Assembly: GCF_002042885.1 (NCBI RefSeq)
Contig: NZ_MVFY01000011.1
Coordinates: forward strand, 62,001 to 126,000
DNA from: Citrobacter portucalensis
GTDB lineage: Bacteria; Pseudomonadota; Gammaproteobacteria; Enterobacterales; Enterobacteriaceae
Length of the DNA: 64,000 bases
Direction: 5' to 3'
This document shows, in pieces, positions 9,211-18,016 of this stretch (the first letter of the stretch is position 1; each line of letters starts with the position of its first letter). The notes beneath the pieces are model-generated. The model was not told the origin of the DNA, made no database searches, and saw only the letters and a list, made by a program, of their open reading frames with translations. The translations under genes and the position numbers were made by a program.

Positions 9211-9248
9211 ATTAAGAACACCAAATCATCCACTGGCAAGGAATGCTC

Positions 9249-9983
9249 ATGTTGAATTTTAAGAAAACGCTTACCACATTGGTACTAGCAGGAAGCTTAT
9301 TGAGTAATACCAGTCATGCCGATATTATCATTTCCGGCACGCGCATCATTTATGATGAAAATAAAAAAGATGTCAGTATCCGCCTGGAAAATAAAGGTAC
9401 CCGACCGCTGCTGGTGCAAAACTGGATTGATCTCGGGAATGATAATGCCGATCCAGGCAGTATTAAGGCCCCATTCGTCTCCACTCCTCCCGTTTCACGT
9501 ATAGAACCCAAGCACGGTCAATCCGTGAAAGTAATGTTTACCCAAACCACAGCATTGCCAAAAGACCGTGAAAGCGTGTTCTGGTTTAACGTGCTGGAAG
9601 TACCGCCAAAAGCAGACGCCAACAAAGAAGAAAACAAAAGTTTGCTGCAGTTAGCTTTCCGCACTCGTATCAAACTGTTTTACCGCCCTGCCGGTTTACA
9701 GGGTTCACCTGCAGAAGCCACCAAACAGTTGAAGTGGCAGATGGGGAATGAACAAGGCCATACGACGCTAAAGGTTAATAACCCAACACCTTACTACGTT
9801 TCATTTAATGATGCTGTCGTTACGGTTGGCGGGAAGCGCTATACCGTTGATGCCACCATGGTTGCGCCTTTGAGCAATGCCTCTTTTAACGTCAAAGGTC
9901 TACAAAATACCGTATCAGGCAAACTGGACTACCACGCCATTAACGATTATGGCGGCATGATCGAAGGCTCTGTTTCACTGTAA
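9249..9983 (+). CDS. yadV: Periplasmic fimbrial chaperone, YadV/EcpD-like
   Basis: PapD-family chaperone with two immunoglobulin-like domains that folds pilins by donor-strand complementation and delivers them to the usher. Signal peptide ends SHA; subunit-binding residues expected in the first domain are seen around GTRIIYDENKKDVSIRL and the KDRESVFWFNVLEVPP signature (family pattern). 244 aa from the ATG at 9249, chosen because AAGGA lies 7 bases before it; an ATG at 9243 sits immediately after that site. Lies between the major pilin and usher. Confidence 0.92.
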   Translation: MLNFKKTLTTLVLAGSLLSNTSHADIIISGTRIIYDENKKDVSIRLENKGTRPLLVQNWIDLGNDNADPGSIKAPFVSTPPVSRIEPKHGQSVKVMFTQTTALPKDRESVFWFNVLEVPPKADANKEENKSLLQLAFRTRIKLFYRPAGLQGSPAEATKQLKWQMGNEQGHTTLKVNNPTPYYVSFNDAVVTVGGKRYTVDATMVAPLSNASFNVKGLQNTVSGKLDYHAINDYGGMIEGSVSL

Positions 9984-10003
9984 TCGATTAATCAAAACGC
10001 AGG

Positions 10004-12652
10004 ATGCAAAAGACGGTGCAAAACTTTCCTTATACCGAATCGATGCCGAAAAAAACGCTACTGGCGATGTGCTGTGCACTGCTTTACAGCCAGCCCGGTT
10101 TTGCCGCAGAAAGCGTCGAGTACGACAGCTCATTTTTAATGGGAAGTAGCGCGGCTAGTATCGATATCAGTAAATATTCCGACGGCAACCCTACGCCAGC
10201 GGGAACCTACAGTGTGAAAGTTTTCGTCAACGAGAAATCAGTAGCAAGCCTGACCCTACCCTTTGTTGATGTCGGTAAAAATAGCGCACAAGCCTGCCTG
10301 ACATCGAAGAATCTGGCACAGCTGCACATAAAGCAGCCTGAGATCGGCAACGAACACGCTATTCTGAAAAAAGGCGATGAAGATGGGGATGACTGCTTAA
10401 ACCTACCTGCACTTATCGAGCAGTCAAACGTAAGCTTTGATATGGGTGAGCAGCGCCTGGATATCTCCGTTCCTCAGGCGTGGCTCATTAAAGGTTATTC
10501 TGGCTATGTCGAACCCTCCTTGTGGGAAAGCGGCATCCCGGCAGCCCTGTTTTCCTATACCCTTAACGGCTACCACAGCACCAACCACGATACTGACAGC
10601 GATAGCTTGTATGCTGCATTTAATACGGGCATCAATCTCGGTGCATGGCGTCTTCGTGCCAGTGGTAACTACAACTGGGCGAAGGACGGCGGCAGCAATT
10701 TCGAATACCAGAACCGTTATCTGCAGCGCGACCTCCCGGCACTACGCTCACAGCTGATTGTCGGCGAAGCCTATACCACTGGCGAAACCTTTGACTCGGT
10801 GAACATCCGCGGGGCACGTCTGTATAGCGACACGCGTATGCTGCCTTCACAGTTGGCTAACTATGCGCCTATTATCCGCGGCGTCGCCAACACTAACGCC
10901 AAAGTGACCGTGACTCAGGGCAGTTATAAGATTTATGAAGCGACCGTTCCGCCGGGACCTTTCGAGATCAACGATATCAGCCCTTCCGGCTACGGTAGCG
11001 ACCTGATCGTCACCATCGAAGAAGCTGATGGCAGTAAACGTACTTTCTCCCAGCCGTTTTCTTCGGTCATGCAGATGCAGCGCCCGGGCGTCGGACGCTG
11101 GGACGTGAGCGTCGGGGAAGTCAATAACGACGAACTTCATGACAAACCAAACCTGGCGCAGGGCTCATACTACTACGGTCTGAACAACTTTCTGACGGCC
11201 TACACCGGAATTCAGGCAACGGACAACGACTATTTCGCTGGACTCCTCGGTCTGGGTCTGAATACGCCCTTTGGCGCACTGGCGGTTGACGTTACCCATT
11301 CACGCGCAGATATCCCTGACGACAATACCTATCAAGGCCAAAGCTATCGCTTGACCTGGAACAAACTGATTGAGGCGACCGATACGTCGTTCAACGTCGC
11401 GGCCTATCGCTACTCGACGCGAGACTACCTGGGCCTGAATGACGCGCTAGAGCTAATCGACGATGCCAAATTCAAAGGTACTGACGCTGAACGCAATACC
11501 ATGAATAACTTCTCGCGTATGAAGAATCAGGTCACCGTCAGCATGAACCAACCTTTGCAGTCCGCTGAGGTTGATTACGGTTCATTTTATCTGTCAGCCA
11601 CCTGGACCGACTACTGGGCAAGCAACGAGAGCCGCAGCGATTACAGCCTGGGTTATGGCAAAGGATTTTCCTGGGGCAGCATGAGTATCAACCTGCAGCG
11701 CACCTGGGATGAAGAAGGCGATAAGGATGATTCGCTTTATATCAACTTCAATATTCCGCTGGAGAACCTGCTGGGTGGTGAACGTCGCCGCTCAGGATTC
11801 AGCAACTTGAGCACCCAGATGCGTACCGATTTTAACGGTGGGCACCAGCTCAGCATGAACAGTAGCGGCAGCAGCGAAGACAATAAGCTGAACTACAGCG
11901 TGAATACAGGCTACACCATGCAAAAAGAGGGGAAAAACATCTCCGATATTGGTGGATATACCAGCTATCAGTCCCCATGGGGAGATCTTTCAGCATCCGC
12001 CTCGGCGAATAACGACAGTAATCGTCAGTATTCGCTCTCCACTGACGGCGGTTTTGTGTTGCACAGCGGTGGTTTAACGTTTACCAACGACAACTTTGGC
12101 AACAGCGATGCCATTGTGCTGGTGAAAGCGCCTGGCGCTAAAGGCGCTCGGATTAACGGTGGAAGCAGCACAATTGATCGCTGGGGTTATGGCGCAACGA
12201 ACTCACTGACGGCCTACCGGGAAAACCAGGTCAATCTCGACATCGATACGATGGATAACGACGTCGAGCTGAAGAGCACCAGTACCACACTGGTACCACG
12301 CGATGGCGCGGTCGTTTTCGCCAGTTTCGAAACCGATGAAGGACGTTCAGCCATTCTCAACATGACGCGCAGCGATCACCAGACGATCCCATTCGGCGCC
12401 GAAGTTTATGAGAACAATGTACAGATCGGCAATATGGGCCAGGGCGGCCAGGCTTTTGTCCGCGGTATTAGCGATAACGGCGAACTTACGGTGCGCTGGT
12501 TTGAAAATAACCAACCCGCAACCTGTACGGCAACCTTCCTGTTGCCAGCAACGCAACAAACGGTCGGCTCCAGCCAGACCCTACTGTTAGACAACATTAC
12601 GTGTCGTGTCATTAACCACAATACAAATGGAATCCCCAATGAAAAGGAATAA
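10004..12652 (+). CDS. htrE: Fimbrial outer-membrane usher, HtrE-like
   Basis: Outer-membrane pore that assembles and exports the Yad pilus. 882 aa with signal peptide (hydrophobic stretch then GFA/AES), N-terminal subunit-binding domain, 24-strand barrel with plug, and two C-terminal domains, as in the FimD/PapC family; family motifs SYYYGLNNFLTAYTGIQ, GGFVLHSGGLTF and the GQAFVRGI region near the C-terminus are clear. The start is uncertain: the ATG at 10004 has GCAGG directly against it, while the ATG at 10043 lacks a ribosome site. The stop overlaps the next pilin gene by 14 bases, suggesting translational coupling. Confidence 0.92.
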   Translation: MQKTVQNFPYTESMPKKTLLAMCCALLYSQPGFAAESVEYDSSFLMGSSAASIDISKYSDGNPTPAGTYSVKVFVNEKSVASLTLPFVDVGKNSAQACLTSKNLAQLHIKQPEIGNEHAILKKGDEDGDDCLNLPALIEQSNVSFDMGEQRLDISVPQAWLIKGYSGYVEPSLWESGIPAALFSYTLNGYHSTNHDTDSDSLYAAFNTGINLGAWRLRASGNYNWAKDGGSNFEYQNRYLQRDLPALRSQLIVGEAYTTGETFDSVNIRGARLYSDTRMLPSQLANYAPIIRGVANTNAKVTVTQGSYKIYEATVPPGPFEINDISPSGYGSDLIVTIEEADGSKRTFSQPFSSVMQMQRPGVGRWDVSVGEVNNDELHDKPNLAQGSYYYGLNNFLTAYTGIQATDNDYFAGLLGLGLNTPFGALAVDVTHSRADIPDDNTYQGQSYRLTWNKLIEATDTSFNVAAYRYSTRDYLGLNDALELIDDAKFKGTDAERNTMNNFSRMKNQVTVSMNQPLQSAEVDYGSFYLSATWTDYWASNESRSDYSLGYGKGFSWGSMSINLQRTWDEEGDKDDSLYINFNIPLENLLGGERRRSGFSNLSTQMRTDFNGGHQLSMNSSGSSEDNKLNYSVNTGYTMQKEGKNISDIGGYTSYQSPWGDLSASASANNDSNRQYSLSTDGGFVLHSGGLTFTNDNFGNSDAIVLVKAPGAKGARINGGSSTIDRWGYGATNSLTAYRENQVNLDIDTMDNDVELKSTSTTLVPRDGAVVFASFETDEGRSAILNMTRSDHQTIPFGAEVYENNVQIGNMGQGGQAFVRGISDNGELTVRWFENNQPATCTATFLLPATQQTVGSSQTLLLDNITCRVINHNTNGIPNEKE

Positions 12653-13205
12653 GCGCTTTTTAGCTGCCTCCGTACTCGCGGTACTCTTTCCGCTGACCAG
12701 TCAGGCGGAAACACTTAACGTCGACTTCACCGCCACCGTGTTAGCCACTACCTGCAGCATGACCATTGCGGCCCTGGATGGCTCATCGGTTTCTGGCGAT
12801 GCCACCAACGGCTATAAGTTAACGGTGGGCGATGTTGGTCTGGATAAGATCATTAAGAAATCAGCTGAATCGCAGAAGAACTTTAAGTTCGTCGCCAGCG
12901 ATTGTGCCGGTTCATTGACCAGTATCACCACAGCACTGGCAACCTCGACCTCCGCCAGCGGTAACTTCATTAAAAATGAATCCGCTGATTCAGGTGCCGC
13001 CACCAATATCGGTATGGGATTTAAACGTAAAAGCGTCAGTGATGAAACCTATATGAAGCCAGGTTCTGGTTCCTTCACCTGGACCCCTGAAGAACGTACT
13101 AACAACGCCGTCGAAATGACAGTGGCGCTTCGCGAACTGACGGATGGCGCAGGTACCACCGGTGCATTCAGCTCTAAAGCGACCTTCACCTTCACTTATC
13201 AATAA
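12639..13205 (+). CDS. yadM: Minor fimbrial subunit, YadM-like
   Basis: 188-aa pilin with a 22-residue signal peptide ending SQA, a pilin cysteine pair (ATTC..., SDC...) and C-terminus TFTYQ with the chaperone-recognition tyrosine. The ATG at 12639 lies inside the 3' end of the usher gene in another frame. Position and size match E. coli YadM; the exact role (adaptor, minor subunit) is inferred only from the operon. Confidence 0.82.
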   Translation: MKRNKRFLAASVLAVLFPLTSQAETLNVDFTATVLATTCSMTIAALDGSSVSGDATNGYKLTVGDVGLDKIIKKSAESQKNFKFVASDCAGSLTSITTALATSTSASGNFIKNESADSGAATNIGMGFKRKSVSDETYMKPGSGSFTWTPEERTNNAVEMTVALRELTDGAGTTGAFSSKATFTFTYQ

Positions 13206-13219
13206 CAGGGACGATGATA

Positions 13220-13840
13220 ATGAAAAAACAACTTTTGCGCGGGTTAATGATTGGCGCACTGGCAACGATGGGGGCGGGCGTTTCCACCATGGCGCAGGCT
13301 GATGGTACTGCACAGTTGGACTTAACCGTAGAGGCAAATATCACCGCCGGTACCTGTGCGGCATCGGTGCTTGACGGTGAGACCGCCACCGCTACGATTG
13401 GTCTTGGCGACGTGTATGTCTCGGAAGTTTTTGCAAAAAGCAAATCGAAATCCTTTAGCCTACGCTTTAGCGACTGCGCAGGGTTAAAAGATAAAACGGC
13501 AAAACTGAGAATTGCTTCGTCAAACACCTTGTGCACCGGTTCAAATTCCAAGAACCCTGAGTTTGCCAACAACTCAACGTCAGCAACCAAAGCAGGTAAA
13601 ACCGGTATGGAGATATGGTCAACAGCAACACCTGCTGGCACAGATAGCATCCAGTTCAACTGTGGCGACCCTACATCAAGCGAGCAAACTATCGACCTCT
13701 CAACCGCGACATCTACCACGCCTGTCGATTATCCGTTAAGTGCGCGTCTGGTGCCGGTATCCAACCCAGTAACAACCCTTTCTCAGATAACTGCGGGTGA
13801 TTTTCTGAGCAATACTGTTTTCACCATTACTTACCAGTAA
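13220..13840 (+). CDS. yadL: Minor fimbrial subunit, YadL-like
   Basis: 206-aa pilin. Signal peptide ends MAQA; the mature part has four cysteines (two predicted disulfides rather than one) and ends FTITYQ. CAGGGA lies 7 bases before the ATG at 13220, which I prefer over the ATG at 13214. It is 14 bases downstream of the previous pilin gene. Placed by synteny with E. coli YadL; low sequence conservation between minor pilins means that paralogue naming is tentative. Confidence 0.8.
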   Translation: MKKQLLRGLMIGALATMGAGVSTMAQADGTAQLDLTVEANITAGTCAASVLDGETATATIGLGDVYVSEVFAKSKSKSFSLRFSDCAGLKDKTAKLRIASSNTLCTGSNSKNPEFANNSTSATKAGKTGMEIWSTATPAGTDSIQFNCGDPTSSEQTIDLSTATSTTPVDYPLSARLVPVSNPVTTLSQITAGDFLSNTVFTITYQ

Positions 13841-13851
13841 CGGTAATTACC

Positions 13852-14436
13852 ATGATGCGTTTGCGTAGATTCACACTCTCCGCGTTAATTCCGGGGCTGG
13901 CAACAGCCCTGGTTGTCGCGCCGCTGTATGCCGACACCAACGTGGATTTCACCGCCACCGTGCAGAAGGATACCTGCCAGTTAGAGATTAACGGCAGTGG
14001 AACGGTAAATTTCGCAACCGTAGGTCCCGCCTATTTTGCCGACGGCATTACTGCGGAAACTGATTATGAAGGCGGTCAAGAGTTTTCAATTAAGCTTCTG
14101 AATTGTCCAATCAGTGACGGAGCCATCACTAATGTTACCTTTAACTTTACCCCCCAAAGCGGCCAGTTTGCGAATGGGAACCAGCAGGTATTTGCGAATG
14201 ATCTAACTCAGACCTCGGGCGGTGTGGCAAATGTAGGAGTAGTGATTTTCACCACAGATTCACCACGTCAAAATGTGTTGAATACTGACGGCTCGTCAAG
14301 GGCGATATTTTCCGCTACAGATTATAGCGATACAACATGGACCTTTTATTCGCGGATGCAGAAAATCCTGAGTACCGAAACGGTTACCCTCGGCGAATTA
14401 AGTAGCCATGTACTTGTCAATGTCACCTACCAATAA
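13852..14436 (+). CDS. yadK: Minor fimbrial subunit, YadK-like
   Basis: 194-aa pilin with signal peptide ending LYA, mature start DTNVDFTATV (nearly the same opening as the YadM-like pilin, suggesting duplication), one cysteine pair (DTC..., LNC...) and C-terminus VNVTYQ. Eleven bases separate it from the preceding stop. It lies immediately upstream of the adhesin gene, the expected place for a tip adaptor; that role is inference. Confidence 0.8.
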   Translation: MMRLRRFTLSALIPGLATALVVAPLYADTNVDFTATVQKDTCQLEINGSGTVNFATVGPAYFADGITAETDYEGGQEFSIKLLNCPISDGAITNVTFNFTPQSGQFANGNQQVFANDLTQTSGGVANVGVVIFTTDSPRQNVLNTDGSSRAIFSATDYSDTTWTFYSRMQKILSTETVTLGELSSHVLVNVTYQ

Positions 14437-14469
14437 AATTCGGAACGACCATTAATAGGGAAATTAGCC

Positions 14470-15690
14470 ATGAAGAAAAACATAGTCCTTTTAATATCAT
14501 CTCTATTTTTATGGTTAGGAGCCAGCAACGCTTATGCCTGGTCTGTCTATATTGGGCAAGCGACCTCGTATCAAGGAGGTGCAGAATATGCAGATGTACA
14601 AGACTACTCAGCTCCATTCTCATGGAACCTGCTCCCTTCAGTTGCCGCCCATACAGAATCAGGATTACGCGAACTTGCTGTTTCTAATGCGACAGAATTT
14701 GATCCCAAGCATGGGCTTAATTGTAACTATAACCACGATGTTCATAGTGTAAATCTTTATCATGGTTTTCAGAGTGCGGGTATTAAAAATAATAGCGGCA
14801 ATCCATTATGGAAAACAAATACTACGGGTTTGTATCTTGGTATGGAAATTACCAAGATTAACTTTGGCACCGCCTATTATCCAGGGAGTTCATTTTGGGT
14901 TGACTGGAACGGCGGTGGTACGGATTATAAGTCCTTTGATCTGAATTTCATTAGTACCTCTTATGCAGATTTCTCCACTTTCTGTGATTCAATCGCATGG
15001 AAGAAAGGTTATTTTGAAATGGGGGGAATTGTTCTGTGGATTAAATTCCATCTTTATGCTGATGATACATTTAAGCCAACCACATCAGCAGTTAACGTTA
15101 CCTTTCCAACAAGTACCGGTTACAACTTCCGATTTAAGCTTTCAGACACCAGTATCGGTGGTGGCAACCACTACCTTGATTACGTCATCAGTCCAGGTTC
15201 AATAACGATTCACTACCCAACATGTACTGCCACTGCCGTTACAGGTGAAGGTGTTTCAGGATCTACCGTGCCTTTTGGCAGTCGCAACGCAGAAGAACTG
15301 AAAGGCGACGGTGTGACAAAAGACTTTTCAATAAAATTAAGTAACTGTACCTACATTAAAAATGTCGAAGTGAAGTTAGGATCAACAATAACAGGCAGCA
15401 GTGACAACGCATTATTGGGTAATACTTTAACATCTGGTGCCGCCAGCGGTATTGGCGTGACGGTTGCCGGCGAGAAGAATCCAGCAAGCATCAGCGACTG
15501 GATGACGATCATGCCAAACAACTCCAGCTCCGTTTATAAGTTTACGAATATGGAAGACTATACCTATAGCAATATCGGTAACCCCGATCAGATTCTGAAT
15601 TTCAGAGCAACGCTGAAACAAGACGGTAGCAACACCATCAAACCCGGCGAGTTCAAAGCGACAGGCAGCTTCACTATTGACTATCCCTAA
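14470..15690 (+). CDS. yadC: Fimbrial tip adhesin, YadC-like (two-domain)
   Basis: 406 aa, about twice the pilin length. Signal peptide ends AYA. Residues of about 23-235 form an aromatic-rich, Cys-containing region with no pilin signature, the expected receptor-binding domain; about 245-406 is a pilin domain (CTATAVTGEG..., LSNC...) ending FTIDYP, with the penultimate tyrosine kept. Last gene of the operon and followed by a terminator. Receptor specificity cannot be read from the sequence; by family this is the host- or surface-contact protein of the pilus. Confidence 0.85.
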   Translation: MKKNIVLLISSLFLWLGASNAYAWSVYIGQATSYQGGAEYADVQDYSAPFSWNLLPSVAAHTESGLRELAVSNATEFDPKHGLNCNYNHDVHSVNLYHGFQSAGIKNNSGNPLWKTNTTGLYLGMEITKINFGTAYYPGSSFWVDWNGGGTDYKSFDLNFISTSYADFSTFCDSIAWKKGYFEMGGIVLWIKFHLYADDTFKPTTSAVNVTFPTSTGYNFRFKLSDTSIGGGNHYLDYVISPGSITIHYPTCTATAVTGEGVSGSTVPFGSRNAEELKGDGVTKDFSIKLSNCTYIKNVEVKLGSTITGSSDNALLGNTLTSGAASGIGVTVAGEKNPASISDWMTIMPNNSSSVYKFTNMEDYTYSNIGNPDQILNFRATLKQDGSNTIKPGEFKATGSFTIDYP

Positions 15691-15692
15691 GC

Positions 15693-15748
15693 GCGTTAAT
15701 CCGGCGGCTCTCGCTGCCGGGAATACACACAAAGGGCTAACGCTTTTC
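15693..15748 (+). terminator. Probable terminator of the fimbrial operon
   Basis: GCGTTA (15693-15698) pairs with TAACGC (15738-15743), which is followed by TTTTC; inside is a second stem CCGGCGGC / GCTGCCGG (15701-15720, one mismatch). It begins two bases after the adhesin stop and separates the fimbrial operon from panB. Confidence 0.6.
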
Positions 15749-15806
15749 TGCTTCATTCCCCTACAATGCGGCCATTATATTCATCAATATTATGGCCGGA
15801 GAGGTT

Positions 15807-16601
15807 ATGAGCAAACCCACCACTATCGCTGTGTTGCAGAAATGCAAACAAGAGAAAAAGCGCTTCGCGACTATCACCGCCTACGACTACAGCTTCGCTA
15901 AGCTGTTTGCCGATGAAGGCATCAACGTGATGCTGGTCGGTGATTCACTGGGCATGACGGTACAGGGGCACGACTCCACCCTGCCCGTCACCGTTGAAGA
16001 CATTGCTTACCACACCCGAGCCGTGCGTCGCGGCGCACCGAATTGTCTGCTGCTCTCCGACCTACCGTTTATGGCTTATGCCACTCCGGAGCAGGCGTTT
16101 GAAAACGCTGCGGTGGTCATGCGCGCGGGCGCTAATATGGTCAAAATCGAAGGTGGCGCCTGGCTTACGGATACGGTGAAAATGCTCACCGAACGCGCGG
16201 TGCCGGTTTGCGGCCATCTGGGATTAACACCCCAGTCGGTGAATATCTTTGGCGGCTATAAAATTCAGGGCCGCGGCGACGCCGGGCAGGTACTGCTGGA
16301 TGATGCGCTGGCCTTAGAAGCCGCTGGCGCTCAGTTGCTGGTGCTGGAGTGCGTGCCGGTTGAGCTGGCGAAGCGCGTCACTGAAGCGCTGTCGATCCCA
16401 GTGATTGGTATCGGTGCCGGCAACGTCACCGACGGGCAAATCCTCGTCATGCATGATGCCTTTGGTATTACCGGCGGCCATATTCCGAAATTTGCGAAGA
16501 ATTTCCTCAATGAAGCAGGCGACATGCGCGCCGCAGTGCGGCAGTATATGGCTGAAGTGGAGTCCGGCGTTTATCCGGGCGAAGAGCACAGCTTCCACTA
16601 A
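15807..16601 (+). CDS. panB: 3-methyl-2-oxobutanoate hydroxymethyltransferase
   Basis: First committed step of pantothenate synthesis: ketopantoate from alpha-ketoisovalerate and methylene-tetrahydrofolate. 264 aa; magnesium ligands D46 (in VGDS) and D85 (in SDLPF) and the catalytic E181 (in LECVP) are present, plus the long conserved [13 protein letters not shown] and [11 protein letters not shown] stretches. The ATG at 15807 has GGAGAGG 3-9 bases upstream; five upstream codons are open but not conserved. One residue shorter than E. coli in the RGD-AG loop. Followed by a REP and panC. Confidence 0.96.
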   Translation: MSKPTTIAVLQKCKQEKKRFATITAYDYSFAKLFADEGINVMLVGDSLGMTVQGHDSTLPVTVEDIAYHTRAVRRGAPNCLLLSDLPFMAYATPEQAFENAAVVMRAGANMVKIEGGAWLTDTVKMLTERAVPVCGHLGLTPQSVNIFGGYKIQGRGDAGQVLLDDALALEAAGAQLLVLECVPVELAKRVTEALSIPVIGIGAGNVTDGQILVMHDAFGITGGHIPKFAKNFLNEAGDMRAAVRQYMAEVESGVYPGEEHSFH

Positions 16602-16613
16602 TTTTCTGACCGT

Positions 16614-16651
16614 GCCGGATGACGACGCTACGCGTCTTATCCGGCCTACGG
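16614..16651. repeat. REP palindrome between panB and panC
   Basis: gccggatgacgacgctacg...cttatccggcctacgg, a standard REP unit in the 78-base panB-panC gap. It may adjust the relative stability of the two halves of a shared transcript. Confidence 0.85.
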
Positions 16652-16679
16652 TACCTCAGGCAACTCAAGGAGTCTTGTC

Positions 16680-17534
16680 GTGTTAATCATTGAAACCCTG
16701 CCGCTGCTGCGCCAGCATATTCGTCGTCTGCGTCAGGAAGGCAAACGCGTCGCACTGGTTCCCACCATGGGCAACCTGCACGACGGCCATATGAAACTGG
16801 TCGATGAAGCAAAAGCGCGGGCTGATGTGGTGTTCGTCAGCATTTTCGTTAACCCGATGCAGTTTGACCGACCGGACGATCTGGTGCGTTATCCGCGTAC
16901 CCTGCAGGAAGATTGCGAAAAGCTGAACAAGCGTAAAGTCGATTATGTCTTTGCTCCGGCCGTGGAAGAAATTTATCCTCAGGGTCTGGAAGGCCAGACT
17001 TTCGTTGATGTTCCCGGCCTCTCTACCATGCTGGAAGGCGCCAGCCGTCCAGGCCACTTCCGTGGTGTTTCCACTATCGTCAGCAAGTTGTTTAACCTGA
17101 TCCAACCCGATATCGCCTGCTTTGGTGAAAAAGATTTCCAACAGCTGGCGCTGATCCGCAAAATGGTAGCGGACATGGGTTATGACATTGAGATCGTTGG
17201 CGTACCGATTATTCGCGCCAAAGACGGTCTGGCCCTCAGCTCACGTAACGGTTATCTAACGGCAGAACAGCGTAAAATTGCGCCAGGCCTGCACAACGTG
17301 ATGAACGGTATCGCTGAAAAGCTGATTGCGGGTAATCGTGAGCTGCAAGAAATTATTACCATTGCCGAACAAGAACTGAATGAAAAAGGCTTCCGCGCCG
17401 ACGATATTCAGATTCGTGATGCCGACACGCTGCTGGAGTTGACTGAAACCAGTAAACGCGCGGTGATTCTGGCCGCAGCATGGCTGGGTCAGGCTCGTCT
17501 GATCGATAATCAAAGCGTTACATTAGCCCAGTAG
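16680..17534 (+). CDS. panC: Pantothenate synthetase
   Basis: Condenses pantoate with beta-alanine using ATP through a pantoyl-adenylate. 284 aa; the ATP-binding HIGH-like segment [10 protein letters not shown] is at residues 28-37, and the KMSKS-like loop region reads ALSSRNGYL. Starts with GTG (16680), preceded by CAAGGAGTC, as in E. coli. It lies between panB and panD; the E. coli transposase-like gene yadD/rpnC that separates panC from panD is missing here. Confidence 0.96.
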   Translation: MLIIETLPLLRQHIRRLRQEGKRVALVPTMGNLHDGHMKLVDEAKARADVVFVSIFVNPMQFDRPDDLVRYPRTLQEDCEKLNKRKVDYVFAPAVEEIYPQGLEGQTFVDVPGLSTMLEGASRPGHFRGVSTIVSKLFNLIQPDIACFGEKDFQQLALIRKMVADMGYDIEIVGVPIIRAKDGLALSSRNGYLTAEQRKIAPGLHNVMNGIAEKLIAGNRELQEIITIAEQELNEKGFRADDIQIRDADTLLELTETSKRAVILAAAWLGQARLIDNQSVTLAQ

Positions 17535-17576
17535 ACAGGGGTTAAAAATCGGGCAATACTGCCTGAAGATTTCTCA

Positions 17577-17599
17577 AAGCAGGCCAGTCGCGCCTGCTT
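17577..17599 (+). other. Stem-loop in the panD leader
   Basis: Perfect 8-bp stem AAGCAGGC / GCCTGCTT with a 7-base loop in the 95-base panC-panD gap. No T-run follows, so it is not a simple terminator; it could be a processing or attenuation structure ahead of panD. Confidence 0.5.
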
Positions 17600-17629
17600 A
17601 GCCAAGGTAAACGACAGGGTATAGAAGTT

Positions 17630-18010
17630 ATGATTCGCACCATGCTGCAAGGCAAGCTCCACCGCGTAAAAGTCACGCAGGCGGACCTGCACTACGAAGG
17701 CTCCTGCGCCATCGACCAGGATTTCCTCGATGCCTCAGGTATTCTGGAAAACGAAGCTATTGATATCTGGAACGTGACCAATGGTAAACGTTTCTCAACC
17801 TATGCCATTGCGGCTGAACGCGGCTCCAGAATCATCTCGGTGAACGGTGCAGCGGCGCACTGTGCTGAAGTTGGCGACATTGTGATTATCGCCAGCTTCG
17901 TCACCATGTCTGACGAAGAAGCCCGTACATGGCGTCCGAAAGTGGCCTATTTTGAAGGCGACAACGAAATGAAACGCACTGCAAAAGCCATTCCGGTACA
18001 GGTCGCCTGA
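17630..18010 (+). CDS. panD: Aspartate 1-decarboxylase proenzyme
   Basis: Makes beta-alanine for pantothenate. 126 aa; self-cleavage between G24 and S25 generates the pyruvoyl cofactor, and K9, T57 and Y58 of the active site are in place. The C-terminus is complete for the family. Its stop lies only 6 bases from the convergent yadE stop. In E. coli maturation requires PanZ, which is encoded elsewhere. Confidence 0.96.
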
Positions 18011-18016
18011 CAGCCC

